42,500 bases of DNA, from NCBI GenBank assembly GCA_030674155.1, contig CM060323.1, positions 1,836,493 through 1,878,992 of the forward strand, read 5' to 3'. The stretch is from Stramonita haemastoma (Eukaryota; Mollusca; Gastropoda; Neogastropoda; Muricidae). Shown one piece after another: positions 1 through 9,293 of the stretch. The notes beneath the pieces are model-generated. The model was not told the DNA's origin and searched no databases. It saw only the letters and a program-made list of their open reading frames with translations. Position numbers and translations under genes: made by a program. How positions within the stretch are numbered: position 1 is the stretch's first letter; each line of letters begins with the position of its first letter.

Positions 1-261
1 GTGTCTGTATGTTTTCGTGTGGTGTTGTTCGTAGTGTGTCATAACTGTCGTTAAGTGTGACATTGTTTTTGCTACATTATTGCATTGTTGTGTATTGCAT
101 TGTTGTGATTTGTTCATGCTTGCATGGAATGGATGGCACCTGTATTGATACCTGTATTAGGTAACGAACAACTGCGTCACGTCACGCAGAATGAGAAGGG
201 TTATATTGCATTACACTGCACTATATGTTTTTTTTTGTATCATGGCTACAGCTCTGGGTTT
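1..261. other. unassigned AT-rich sequence
   Basis: No gene or repeat is recognised here. The stretch is rich in TTGT/TTGC words and contains a loose tandem of GCATTGTTGTG near 82-110. It ends where a tRNA-like SINE head starts. Confidence 0.3.
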
Positions 262-678
262 AACTGGTGGATCGGTGGTCTAGGTGGTAACGCGCCTTGC
301 CTAGAAAGCAAAACGTCCGGGTCGGAGTTTGCGGTGGTTCGTACCCCGTTTGGGCCCCAAACTTTTCCCCCATCCATTAGACCATGAGTGGTGTGGTCTG
401 GGCGCTAATTTTCCGGATGAGACGATAAACCGAGGTCCCGTGTGTTACACATCACTATTAAGCGCACGTAAAAGAACCCACGGCAACAAGGGGGTTGACC
501 CTGGCAAAATTCTGTAGAAAAAAAGCCACTCTGATAGGGAAACAAATACAGTTGCATGCAGGAAAAAGAAAAAAAAGGGTAGACGCTGCACTTGTGGCGA
601 CGCGCTCTCCCCGGGGAGAGCAGCCCGAATTTCATGCAGAGAAATCTGCTGTGACATAAAAAGGTACAAAATACAAAA
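262..678 (+). mobile_element. SINE, type B (tRNA head, palindromic tail)
   Basis: The head has a pol III A-box-like GGTCTAGGTGGTAACGC and a degenerate B-box-like GGTGGTTCGTACCCC. The body carries CCGGATGAGACGATAAACCGAGG, a block also present in the type A elements of this window. The tail ends with CTCTCCCCGGGGAGAG, a perfect 16-bp palindrome, then a conserved stretch ending in CTGTGACATAAA. Another full copy lies at 8281-8712 and fragments at 929, 8938, 20218 and 31891, which shows a dispersed family. Assignment to a named superfamily is not verified. Confidence 0.8.
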
Positions 679-890
679 AAATACAAATAATGGTGAGATT
701 TTTGTGTGTGCGACCATCTGTGCCCACCATTAAGGTAGCCGTGTTCCGACACCAGAATTCATGCGTCTTTCTTTTCTTTCTTTTTTAAAAAAATATATTT
801 TTCGTTGTCCGTTCTTACCGACACAAATGGATTACTCTTTCAAAAGGCAGAACGGGTTATAACGTGTGCGCAAGAAGTTCCTGCATGCAG
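676..890 (-). mobile_element. SINE type C tail plus body fragment
   Basis: GGTGAGATTTTTGTGTGTGCGACC..CACCATTAAGGTAGCCGTGTT matches the tail seen again at 9296, 19935, 21643 and 26985. A T-rich run and part of the SINE body follow in reverse orientation (GTCCGTTCTTACCG..AACGGGTT..GTGTGCGCAAGA). It is truncated and has no head. Confidence 0.65.
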
Positions 891-928
891 TTTTTTATTT
901 TAATTTTTTAATTTTTAATTTTTTTTTA

Positions 929-1031
929 TAACACTTTATGTCACAGCAGATTTCTCTGCGTGAAATTCGGGCTGCTCTCCCCGGGGAGAGCACGTCGCCA
1001 CAAGTGCAGCGCCTACCTATTATTTTTTTCC
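929..1031 (-). mobile_element. SINE type B tail fragment
   Basis: This is the reverse complement of the type B tail. It contains TTTATGTCACAGCAGATTTC, the CTCCCCGGGGAG palindrome and GTCGCCACAAGTGCAGCGCC. No head is present. It interrupts or abuts the type C/A element that follows. Confidence 0.75.
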
Positions 1032-1335
1032 CCTCAGGGATGGTGTCTAAACACGCGTGCATGCTGGTTTAAAAAAAAAATTGTCATCCGCTCCTACCGG
1101 CACACGATGGTCTGTTCTTTCGAAAGGCGGAACGGGGTTTTAACGTGTGCGCAAGATGTTCTGCGTGCGTTTGCACATGGGGCCTCGATTTACAGTCTCA
1201 TCCGAAAGACTTTTGGGGAGAGTGGAGTCAGCACTGATGTTAACTCCAGGGGGGAAAATCCTCTCCACCGGGAATCGAACCCGGGTCGTCAAATTGCGAC
1301 TGCAATGTTCTGACCACGAGGCTATCCCGTCCCAT
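1032..1335 (-). mobile_element. SINE type A/C, reverse copy with complete tRNA head
   Basis: Read on the minus strand it starts GGGACGGGATAGCCTCGTGG (A box). It continues with CCGGGTTCGATTCCCGG (B box), GTTAACATCAGTGCTGACTC, the GATGAGAC core, and GAACATCTTGCGCACACG. The distal part (GTGTCTAAACACGCG near 1040) belongs to the type C tail. The tRNA head lacks a tRNA-like 3' half, so this is a retroposon rather than a tRNA gene. Confidence 0.8.
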
Positions 1336-1481
1336 CACATCGCCTTGAACGGGCGACTGGGTGGTACGTCAAACCCGGGCTATCCAGCAAGCATACTAAG
1401 TATCAGTATAATGTAGTGTGTTTGCCTATCATTCGATGATGCTTAGCCTTGTCAGTGATTTTTACAAGGTATTTCTGTGTT

Positions 1482-1777
1482 GGGGGGACGGGATAGCTCA
1501 GTGGTCAGAGCACTCGATTTCCCCCAGCTCAGGTTAAGCAGCATCGAGCGTGGTTACCAAGTGGATGGGTGACTTGTTTGAGCGCCTTGGCTTCAGTACA
1601 GTATCCCAGTTCACCCAGCTGTCAATGGGTATCTGCCCTTTTGAGGGTCAGGGAAGGTAAAGCAGCGAAGGAGAGGAGATGGGCGCCACCCTCAATATGC
1701 TGGCCCCTGGAAAAGCAGAGGTCTCTGATGCCTCGCTCTCCTACGAACACCTAGGTTATGGGACGCCTTTACCTTTA
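1482..1777 (+). mobile_element. chimeric tRNA/5S rRNA-derived SINE, full copy
   Basis: The head GGGACGGGATAGCTCAGTGGTCAGAGC is tRNA-like (A box). At about 1526-1578 it runs into a 5S rRNA-like block with TTAAGCAGCATCGAGC and GGTTACCAAGTGGATGGGTGAC, which resemble the 5S box A, intermediate element and box C. A family-specific body follows (GGAGAGGAGATGGGCGCCACC, CCTACGAACACCTAGGTTATGGG), and the copy ends in a short CCTTTA-type tail. Other copies are at 18895, 21127, 33429 and 41407. Confidence 0.8.
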
Positions 1778-1887
1778 TTTCTGTGTTGCCAATTAACAAG
1801 AAACATAGCATGGATATGTTATTGTGTCCCCTTTTGCAGAGGTAATTCGATGATGAATAGATGAAAAGAGTACACTCCCACCCACCC

Positions 1888-1914
1888 ATCCACACACACA
1901 CACACACACACACA

Positions 1915-1946
<32 letters not shown>

Positions 1947-2032
1947 CACACACACGCACACACACACACACGGTACACCCCCCCCCCCCCACACACACAA
2001 CCCCCCCCCCACACACACACACACACATACAG
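1888..2032. repeat. compound microsatellite (CA)n/(CGCA)n/(C)n
   Basis: Alternating CA and CGCA runs followed by two poly-C blocks of about 11 bases. Long His/Thr/Pro or Cys/Val frames here are artefacts of the repeat. The tract lies about 55 bp upstream of a splice acceptor of the + strand gene. Confidence 0.95.
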
Positions 2033-2035
2033 TAC

Positions 2036-2070
2036 TGACCTTGACCTTGACCCTGACCTTGACCTTGCTG
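2036..2070 (+). repeat. (TTGACC)n short tandem repeat
   Basis: About five units of TTGACC/CTGACC directly upstream of the acceptor at 2087. With TGCTGTGTGCTGTCTCAG they supply a pyrimidine-rich approach to the exon. Confidence 0.85.
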
Positions 2071-2086
2071 CTGTGTGCTGTCTCAG

Positions 2087-2233
2087 GGCGGGTGTGCAGT
2101 ACCCAGGCCCAGGAGTACATCAACCAGGAGGAGGACCTGGACTCTTTCCAGGACAGTCACTCTCTGGACCTCTCCTCTCACGGGGGCTGGCTCAGGCATT
2201 TCGTACGACGCAACACGCAGGTCGCCCCTGACG
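2087..2233 (+). CDS. unidentified protein, penultimate coding exon
   Basis: The exon is bounded by a good acceptor (GTGCTGTCTCAG then GG) and a near-consensus donor (GACG then GTAAGTG). The frame reads CSTQAQEYINQEEDLDSFQD, then SHGGWLRHFVRRNTQVAPD. It is acidic at the start, then basic and aromatic. It ends in phase 1, and its last base G joins TG of the exon at 4426 to make Val, so the two exons agree in phase. An acceptor 12 bp later (GTGTGCAG) is a possible alternative start. Codons are GC-rich, unlike the flanks. I do not recognise the family. Earlier exons, including the start, are not visible and probably lie upstream of the window. Confidence 0.72.
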
Positions 2234-2275
2234 GTAAGTGCTTACTTAGGGGGAGGAGGAGGAGGGGAAATTCCA

Positions 2276-2480
2276 AGTTCAAAGGTGAAGCTTTGAACTT
2301 CAAAAGTTCAAAGTTTAAACTTCAAAGTTCAAACTTTCAAAGTTCGAAATTCCAACTTCAAAGTTCAAAGTTCAAAGTTTAAACTTCAAAGTTAAAACTT
2401 TCAAAGTTCGAAATTCCAACTTCAAAGTTTAAAATTTCAAACTTCAAAGTTCAAAAATCAAACTTCTAAATTCAGAGTTC
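2276..2480 (+). repeat. degenerate (TTCAAAGTTCAAA)n repeat
   Basis: About 200 bp of shuffled TTCAAAG, TTCAAAC and TTCGAAATTCCAAC words with a higher-order unit of about 65-80 bp. It lies in the intron, starting about 40 bp after the donor at 2233. Confidence 0.85.
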
Positions 2481-2583
2481 GAAAACGCTTTATTATCTCA
2501 TAGACAGAGAAATACTTGCGGGTTACAAGCCATACATAAAACACAGTAAACGTGAGACCAAAAAAAAAATCAGAGAAACACAC

Positions 2584-2794
2584 AGACACACAGACAGACA
2601 CACGTGCGCGCGCGCGCACACACACACATCTTGCGCACACGTCAAATCCTGTTCCGCTTTTCGTAAGAGTAGGCCATTGTGTGCCGCGCCGGTGGGAACA
2701 GATGACAATATTTACAGAACTGCATACACACGGGGACTGGATGTAAAAAAAAAGCACATGAGTGCTTATTCCATCATCCTCGATATAAAAGAAT

Positions 2795-2798
<4 letters not shown>
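2584..2798 (+). mobile_element. SINE type A, 3' half, preceded by (CA)/(CG) run
   Basis: After a CA/CG microsatellite (2584-2630) comes the type A body and tail: CTTGCGCACACG, ATCCTGTTCCGCTTTTCGTAAG, GGTGGGAACAGATGAC, CATACACACGGGGACTGGATG and the AGCACATGAGTGCT hairpin, ending in TAAAAGAATAAA. The tRNA head is missing. This is the most 5' member of the tail array that follows. Confidence 0.85.

Positions 2799-2857
<59 letters not shown>
2797..2857. repeat. (CA)n microsatellite
   Basis: About 30 uninterrupted CA units directly after the SINE tail. Confidence 0.95.
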
Positions 2858-2860
<3 letters not shown>

Positions 2861-2999
2861 TTTGTGCATATTTTTCAAGTTCATTTTTAATCTTTTCATT
2901 TGTACCACATATCTTCTTTAAGTTTTTCCTTGTTCAAATATGATTATTCTCTCTTTTTTTCTCCTTTTTTATTTTTTTTATTTTAATTTTATTTTTTTA

Positions 3000-3079
3000 G
3001 ATGGATGGCTTGATGAAAAAAAGCAGTTGGACTGCTTACTCAATGTACCATCTGGAAATAAAAGTTTGACTTTGACTTT

Positions 3080-3166
<87 letters not shown>

Positions 3167-3170
3167 CAAA
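3000..3170 (+). repeat. retroposon-like 3' end with (TTTGAC)n then (CA)n
   Basis: GGACTGCTTACTCAATGTACCATCTGGAAATAAAAG followed by three TTTGAC units looks like the 3' end of a retroposon with a short tandem tail. A CA run of about 90 bp, interrupted by CCA, follows. The parent element is not identified. Confidence 0.5.
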
Positions 3171-3708
3171 GAGCACTAACGCACATGAGTGCTTATTCCA
3201 TTATCCTCAAAATATCAAAAAAAAAAGTAAATACGTAACAATACATAAAATGTTTTTTTTACACACAGGGACTGGATGAAACAAAGCACATAAGTGCTTA
3301 TTCCATTATCCTCGATATAGAAGAATGAAATAGATAAAATAAAATAAAAATAAATAAATAAATAGATTGACAAAACTGCATACACACAGGGACTGGATGT
3401 AGAAACAAAGCACATGAGTGCTTATTCCGTTATCCTCGATATAAAAGAATAATAATAAAAAAAAAATATATATATATATAAATTGACAAAACTGCATACA
3501 CACAGTGAATGGATGTAAAAAAAACAACAAAAAACATGAGTGCTTATTCCATTATTCTCGATGTAAAAGAATAATTTTTTAAAAAGAGATTGACAAAACT
3601 GCATACACACAGGGACTGGATGTAAAAAAAAAGCACATGAGTGCTTATTCCATTATCCTCGTTATAAAAGAATATAAAAAAAAAAATTTAATTAAAAAAA
3701 AATCTCCC

Positions 3709-3781
3709 CATACCTCATCTTATCCACTCTGTTGCAGTGCGGTTCCTGGCGGCGCCCAAGCTGCACGGGGACTGGATGTAA
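3709..3781 (+). pseudogene. exon-start duplicate 1 fused to SINE tail
   Basis: A pyrimidine tract (CATCTTATCCACTCTGTTGCAG) is followed at 3738 by a near copy of the first 31 bases of the exon at 4426. At CACGG it switches to the SINE tail GGACTGGATG. If spliced from the donor at 2233 the frame stays open: VRFLAAPKLHGDWM and then a TAA stop made by the SINE. It is a plausible alternative terminal exon; use is unknown. Confidence 0.7.
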
Positions 3782-4116
3782 AAAAAACCACATGAATGCT
3801 TATTCCATTATCCTCGATATCATCAAAAAAAAGAATAAATAAATAAATACATGAGAATGTTTTTTTTTACACATAGGGACTGGATGAAACAAAGCACATG
3901 AGTGCTTAGTCCATTATCCTCCATATAAAAGAATGAGTAAATAAATAAATGAGTGCTTATTCCATTATCTTCGATATAAAAGAATAAATGAATAAATAAA
4001 TCAGCGCTTATTCCATTATCTTCGATATAAAAGAATAAATGAATAAATAAATAGATAAATCAGTGTTTATTCCACTATCCTCGATATAAAAGAATAAATA
4101 AATAAATAAAATTTAA

Positions 4117-4200
4117 AAAAATCTCCCTCACCTCATCTTCTCCACTCTGTTGCAGTGGGGTTCCTGGCAACACCATAAGCTGCACGGGGACTGGATGTAA
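4117..4200 (+). pseudogene. exon-start duplicate 2 fused to SINE tail
   Basis: It has the same upstream pyrimidine tract as duplicate 1 (CTCCACTCTGTTGCAG) and an exon-like stretch from 4156. Substitutions give VGFLATP followed by TAA. It joins the SINE tail at the same CACGG point. Confidence 0.7.
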
Positions 4201-4260
4201 AAAAAAAACACATGAGTGTTTATTCCATTATCCTCAATATCAAAAAAAGAGAATAAAATA

Positions 4261-4380
4261 CATAACAAATACATGACATGTTTTTTTTGCAGTGGGATTC
4301 CTGGCGGCCCCAAGCTGCACGGGGACTGGATGTAAAAAACACATGAGTGATTATTCCATGATCCTCGATATCAAAAAACG
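4261..4380 (+). pseudogene. exon-start duplicate 3 fused to SINE tail
   Basis: The upstream sequence (ACATGACATGTTTTTTTTGCAG) resembles that of the genuine exon at 4426 and not that of duplicates 1 and 2. The exon-like stretch starts at 4293 and lacks one C of the genuine exon, so the frame changes after VGFLAAP and continues through the SINE tail for about 30 more codons. Confidence 0.7.
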
Positions 4381-4425
4381 ACTAAAATACATACAAGTTA
4401 CATGACATATTTTGTTTTTTTGCAG

Positions 4426-4616
4426 TGGGGTTCCTAGCGGCCCCCAAGCTGCACGGAGCGACGCGGATCGAGGACGTGGTGGAGTGGCGGAAGGTGGTGC
4501 ACAAGTACCTCCTCACCCAGGGCCAGGAGGACGCCATTGCCGACCTGCTGGGCAGCCTGCCCGGAGACAGCGCCACAGGGGGCACCGACCTCGACTTCAA
4601 GGATGACGCCACTTAG
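4426..4616 (+). CDS. unidentified protein, terminal coding exon
   Basis: The acceptor is TTTTGTTTTTTTGCAG. The exon opens in phase to accept G from 2233 (making Val) and reads GFLAAPKLHGATRIEDVVEW, RKVVHKYLLTQGQEDAIADL, then a Ser/Gly/Asp-rich end LDFKDDAT and TAG at 4614-4616. The middle looks like one or two amphipathic helices. Codons are GC-rich and unlike the flanking AT-rich DNA, which supports real coding. I do not recognise the domain. The last 24 coding bases are also the first unit of the minisatellite that fills the start of the 3' UTR. Confidence 0.75.
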
Positions 4617-5145
4617 TTAGTAGCGTGCATGGAGTGCCGAGAGTTCAAGGACGACGCCGCTTAAATAATAGCGTGCATGGGTTCTTGGGACTTTATGGAC
4701 GTCGCTGCTTAATTAATAGCGTGCATGGGTTCTGGAGACTTTGAGAGCAAGCATTGGTTCTGGAGACTTTGAGAGCGACGCCACTTAAATGCGTGTATGG
4801 GTTCTTGGGACTTTAAGAGCGACACCACTTAAATGCATGTATGGGTTCTTGAGACTTTGAGGGCGACGCCACTTAATAGCGTGCATGGGTTCTTGGGATT
4901 TTAAGAACGATGCCACTTAAAAGAGTGTGTTTTCTGGAGACTTTAAGGACGACGCCACTTTGAAAGCATGCATGGGTTCTTGAGACTCTGAGGACAATGC
5001 CACTTACTATCGTGAAGGGGTTCTTGAGACTTCGAGGACGACGCCACTTACAAGCATGTATGGGTTGCTGACACTTTAAGGACAACGCCACTAAAAAGCG
5101 CGCATGGGTTCTTGAGACTTTAAGGACGATACCACATCAAGCATG
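4592..5145 (+). repeat. minisatellite seeded on the stop-codon segment
   Basis: Unit 1 is the coding end GACTTCAAGGATGACGCCAC plus TTAG. About 12 more units follow (near 4643, 4690, 4737, 4766, 4811, 4855, 4897, 4940, 4986, 5029, 5073 and 5118), spaced mostly 43-47 bp. Consensus: GACTTTAAGGACGACGCCAC, TTAA, then AGCGTGCATGGGTTCTTGA. The repeat therefore starts inside the coding region and occupies the proximal 3' UTR. Confidence 0.9.
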
Positions 5146-5511
5146 GAATCCTCACTTTGACGTTCTTCTCAACTCTGAAGAGGATGTGTTCAAGTTTTTT
5201 TGTGTTTTTTTTTTCGGTGACAGCAAAGGCACAAAAGTGTCATCGGTTGTGATGTTTTGAGTTCCGAGGAAAAAAACCCACAACCTTTTGCAAGGTTTAC
5301 CATGCCGGGACTGAGGTCGAGGTTGAGGCCAAGGTCGTGCCTTTTGGGGGTCAAGGTTTTTGTACGAGAGTGTCCTGCTCTTGAGTGTGACTTTTTTGAG
5401 TCTTAGTGAGAACTCGGCGTCATCAGTGAGTTCTTGTAGCGGAGTAGTTAACAAAGGTCGAAGGTCGTGTAGAACAGGTTTGGATCCTGATTGTACATTA
5501 GGTTATTGTGT

Positions 5512-5640
5512 GAGGTCTGCTTGACAGGGAAAAAAATCGAGACTGTCTAATTTTTGGAGCAAAGTCTAACAGAGGGGTCTGTTTGACAGGGAAAAAAAAA
5601 ATCGAGATTGTACAATTTTCATGGGCACAGTCTAATAGGA
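5512..5640 (+). repeat. imperfect tandem duplication, unit about 66 bp
   Basis: TCTGCTTGACAGGGAAAAAA..ATCGAGACTGTCTAATTTT at 5516 is repeated as TCTGTTTGACAGGGAAAAAA..ATCGAGATTGTACAATTTT at 5578. It is presumably within the 3' UTR or flank of the + strand gene. Confidence 0.75.
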
Positions 5641-5829
5641 GATGAAATTGTTGTTATTTTTTTGTAACCCGTCTAAAGTTCTCTCCTGTTTTGGGATGGC
5701 ATTTTTTGACAAGAAACAAACAACCAACCCCCCAGAAGAACGTGTTACTGTGAATACTTAAAAGTATCAGACGGATCTGCTCGTGAATATTTTTGCCAAG
5801 AATCTGTTAGATAGGCTATACTTCTGAAA

Positions 5830-6600
5830 TGCTGAGGCAGACATTTGCAAAAGGGTTTAGATATATTGTATGCAAGCACATGTTGGCTCACATGTTTGTT
5901 GTATTCTTAAGGTCTGTTCAAATGTAGTGATATTAGTGCTGGCATAGACATTTGCAAAGAATTTTCTGGATACTAGTGTACACTGACATGGACTTGTATT
6001 AAACTGTGGGGTATGTTTTGGGAATGTTGGAATGGGGATGTATGCAAACGACATGTTGGATAGATCTGTACATACTAACATGGATATTTACAAAGGGTAT
6101 GATGGATTGACTTGTACATATTGACTTTTTTTGTTTTGGCAAAGACCGGTACAAGTTGTAAAAAAAATATCTGCAGAGGTTTTATCAGATATCATATGCC
6201 CACACGCCATGTGTTGTTATGCATCTTTTGTAAAGGACCATAAGACATATCCACACCTTCACATACAAAAGATATGTTGTAAACTATTTGCAGACGTTGG
6301 CGTAGAAATTTTGTAAAGGATCTGTACATATCATCTGGTCACAACAGTCCATATTGACATGATTATTTTGGTGTGTGGATATGGGATGTGTGCAAAGAAT
6401 GAGTGAATATGTCTGCATATGTTGACGTAGATATGTGCAGAGAGTGTGTGAATATGCCTGCATGTTGTTGACGTAGATAATTGCAGAGGATGTGTGAATA
6501 TGCCTGCATGTGTTGACGTAGATAATTGCAGAGGATGTGTGAATATGCCTGCATGTGATGATGTAGATAATTGCAGAGGATGTGCTGGCTGAATAGACGT
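5830..6600 (+). repeat. 45-bp minisatellite with decayed 5' part
   Basis: The 3' part (about 6370-6595) has four or five clear 45-bp units of TGTGAATATGCCTGCATGTG, TTGACGTAGATAATTGCAGAGGA. Upstream, diverged units with TTGCAAAG..GGAT..GTACATA..GACAT spaced roughly 50-60 bp reach back to about 5840. This suggests an older array. The 15-residue periodic minus-strand frame is a product of the 45-bp unit. Confidence 0.75.
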
Positions 6601-6799
6601 GTACATACTGATCCTGACGACCTGCAGAAGTCGACCTCCTGACGAACTCAGCACACCTGCCCATGACAAGACAGTGTGCACAGGGGGCCTGTATTCAAGG
6701 TTCGACCCGCAGGGAAATTTGCGTCCATACTATCTGCTGCTCACCACAACACCCCACATGAGTGTCACATATTGGACAAATCTCACAGCTTGAAAGGCA

Positions 6800-6912
6800 G
6801 ATGATAATACAATGATGAAAATATCCTGTAAATACGATGATGATGTAATGATGAGACTATCCTGTAAATACGATGATGACGTAATGATGAGACTATCTGT
6901 AAATACGATGTT
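6800..6912 (+). repeat. three-copy tandem repeat, about 45 bp
   Basis: ATGATGAGACTATCCTGTAAATACGATGATG recurs three times with small length changes. Confidence 0.8.
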
Positions 6913-7918
6913 TTTTTGTGTGGTGTGCACATCTCAGTGACCATAATGATTCTGACTTTGTGATTCTGGCGCCCCCTGTGATGTTGCCATGACGACCTGT
7001 GTGATAGCGGAGGGCATTCAGCATTTCTCCACCTACCTGACCACGATGATAGGCATTCGCTTCATTGCATTATCTTGTCATGCGTTCTCATCATTATCTC
7101 GTTTCCAATTCTTTTCGGTTGACCCATGTCATGTTACCTTTTTAAAAAAAAATGTTTATTCAATCCAACAGAGTTTGCATACTATAGGCAAATAAGGAGA
7201 AATTTTGTATCTCATGGAGTCATGTTATCTTATGTTGCATTAACAGTTTGGTTAACTCCTCAAAATAATCCACACAGCTCTTCCTCTTACACACCAGGGC
7301 ACAAAAACAGCATCGTCGGGTTTTTCTTTGCCATTTTTCTGAGGTTAGTTTTTTGGAGTGAATGATTTTTCTCTTTTCTTTTTACATAATGAAAAAAAAA
7401 TGGTGATGACTGAGGATGAAACACTCAGAGGGGCCCTGACACCTGTAGCGTGGGAATGACTTCCTAACCTTGATGCATTATTTCACCTCTGCTTTCTGCT
7501 GTTTTGGAAGGTATTGATTGATGCTGTACATAGCACAGACACCTGAACCAGTGGCCACGAGCAAAGTGTGGAGACTGTAGGACAGGAGGCACAGAGTAGA
7601 AGGGCTGGCGGCTGGTTGACGACCTTGGTGACGTACCAAGGATTGGAGTTGATTTTGTGTGATGCCTCACTTCTGTGACGTCTCTCTCCTGCCCTTCCCA
7701 CCATGTTCTTGTCAATCTCTCTCTCGGCCACAGCCACACCGGATTCGTTAGGTCGCATCACACATAGTACGCCCTTAGGGCTAGCTTTTGTCGCGTCCTC
7801 AAGAGTCGGGAGTCGACGGGGAGTCACTCAGGGTCAGGCCGCCCTAAGGCCCCCAGTAAGAGTATGACCCGGTAATCGTCCTCACTCTCCATTCCTTGGA
7901 GTGTCCTTTTCTTTCTGT
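6913..7918. other. non-coding stretch, no recognised gene
   Basis: AT-rich up to about 7440, then higher GC. On the minus strand 7460-7830 holds overlapping open frames of about 90-115 codons. One contains ESGVAVAEREIDKNMVGRAG. I see no family motif, splice sites or codon pattern to support a gene. It could be a decayed transposon or an exon of an unknown gene. Confidence 0.3.
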
Positions 7919-7924
7919 CTGTCT

Positions 7925-8086
7925 TCTATTCTTTTATTCCGAAGATAATGGAATAATCACTCGTGTGCTTTTTTTTTTTTACATCCAGTCCCCGTGTGTA
8001 TGCAGTTTTGTCAATGTTGTCATCCGTTCCCACTTGCACACAATGGCCTACTCTTTCGAAAAGCGGAACGGGTTTTTAACGATGTG
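7925..8086 (-). mobile_element. SINE type A, reverse 3' half
   Basis: The reverse tail reads ATAATGGAATAATCACTCGTGTGC, T-run, CATCCAGTCCCCGTGTGTATGCAG. It continues into CATCCGTTCCCACTTG and TTTCGAAAAGCGGAACGGG, and is truncated before the head. Confidence 0.85.
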
Positions 8087-8280
8087 CTACCAGCTTCTGC
8101 ATAGAGAGTCATGAGGAATGATCCTACAAGTCGTTTGTGAGCAAGGTGGAGAAAACCAGACTGAGGAGGATGATTTCTTGCAGCTTGGCAAGTGCTTGGG
8201 ATGCCAGCCCAACCCTGATGCTGTCTGTGTCTGGAGATGCCAGATGCAGACTCTTTGGAATGTCTGCCTGTCTGCCAAGC

Positions 8281-8712
8281 TAACTCCAGTATATTGGACA
8301 GGGGGATCGGGGGTCTAGAGGTAACGCACCTCCCTAGAAAGCGAAAAGTCTGCGTTCGTTGTATGTGGTGGTTCAAACCCTGTTTATGCTCGACACTCTT
8401 CCCCCATGCACTAGATCGTCAGTGTTGGTCTGGGTGTTCATCTTTCGGATGAGATGATAAACCGAGGTGCAATGTGTAACACGTATGTGCGTAAAAGAAC
8501 CCTCGGCAACAAGAGTTATCCCTGGCAAAATTCTGTGGAAAAAAAAGCCGTTCTGGTAGAGAAACAAATACCTATGCAGACAGGAAAAGGAAAAAAAAAC
8601 GAGTGGCGCTGCTCTTGTGGCGACGCACTTTCCCCAGGAAGAGCAACCCGAATTTCGTGCAGAAATCTGTGGTGACTTTTTAAGTGATAGACAAAACAAT
8701 ACAAGGTGGGCT
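8281..8712 (+). mobile_element. SINE type B, full copy
   Basis: A tRNA-like head GGTCTAGAGGTAACGCACC with B box GGTTCAAACCC is followed by TTCGGATGAGATGATAAACCGAGG, CGTAAAAGAACCCTCGGCAACAAG, a region of A-runs, and the tail CTTGTGGCGACGCACTTTCC..GAATTTCGTGCAGAAATCTG. The palindrome is degraded here (TTTCCCCAGGAAGA). Confidence 0.8.
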
Positions 8713-8937
8713 TTTTTTTCTGAAGGCTGCTGTTCAGTATGTGCACTGATTCTTTTCCTTATCTCCTTCGGTCTGATCAACTAATGCAGAGAACAAACTT
8801 TTAACTGGGTAAGTGCTCAGTAATCTCATCATGGCGAATCATCCACAAATGGCGAATCAACGAACCGTTTCCCATAGATAATAAACCAAATACGTGAGCT
8901 GGCACAAAAAGAAATTGATCAAAAGAAAGTCATATAT

Positions 8938-9055
8938 TATACCACTTTATGTCACAGCAGATTTCTCTGCGTGAAATTCGGGCTGTTCTCCCCGGGGAGA
9001 GCGCGTCACCACAAGTGCAGCGCCTACCTATTATTTATTTTTTCCCCTCAGGTAC
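8938..9055 (-). mobile_element. SINE type B tail fragment
   Basis: ACCACTTTATGTCACAGCAG..CTCCCCGGGGAGAGCGCG..CAAGTGCAGCGCC is the reverse tail with an intact palindrome. A tRNA-like B-box remnant (GTATCGAACCCGGAC) at about 9210 may be the matching head. Confidence 0.75.
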
Positions 9056-9293
9056 AACTGGTTACAGTATGCTAGCGGAATGGTTGACAAAATTTACAAA
9101 TTGCATACACACGGAAAAGAGCTTATCCGCGACAGTAAGAAAAACAAATCGAGGTAGAAGAATACAGGATCAGGGAGTGGGGAGGGGGGTGGGGTGGAGA
9201 GAGTTTTGGGTATCGAACCCGGACTTTTCCCTTTCTGTGCAGGCCTGTTGCTTGTTCTGAATTTTGTTGTTGTTGGGTGTGTTTTTTTCGATC

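Larger units (their letters stand above)
3175..4380 (+). repeat. tandem array of SINE type A tails (about 12 copies)
   Basis: The 3' tail of SINE A (GGGACTGGATG..AGCACATGAGTGCTTATTCCATTATCCTCGATATAAAAGAATAAA) recurs head to tail near 3185, 3262, 3385, 3500, 3608, 3767, 3877, 3950, 4003, 4055, 4187 and 4321. Spacing is about 50-130 bp, and AT-rich linkers separate the units. None has a tRNA head, so the array grew by local duplication and not by independent insertions. It sits in the last intron of the + strand gene, and three of its units are fused to copies of the next exon's 5' end. Confidence 0.85.

Noticed and set aside
8020..8376. 118-codon minus-strand frame between two SINEs
   Set aside because: It spans SINE A and B sequence at both ends. 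The middle (WHPKHLPSCKKSSSSVWFSP) might be a retroelement remnant, but I could not tie it to a family.
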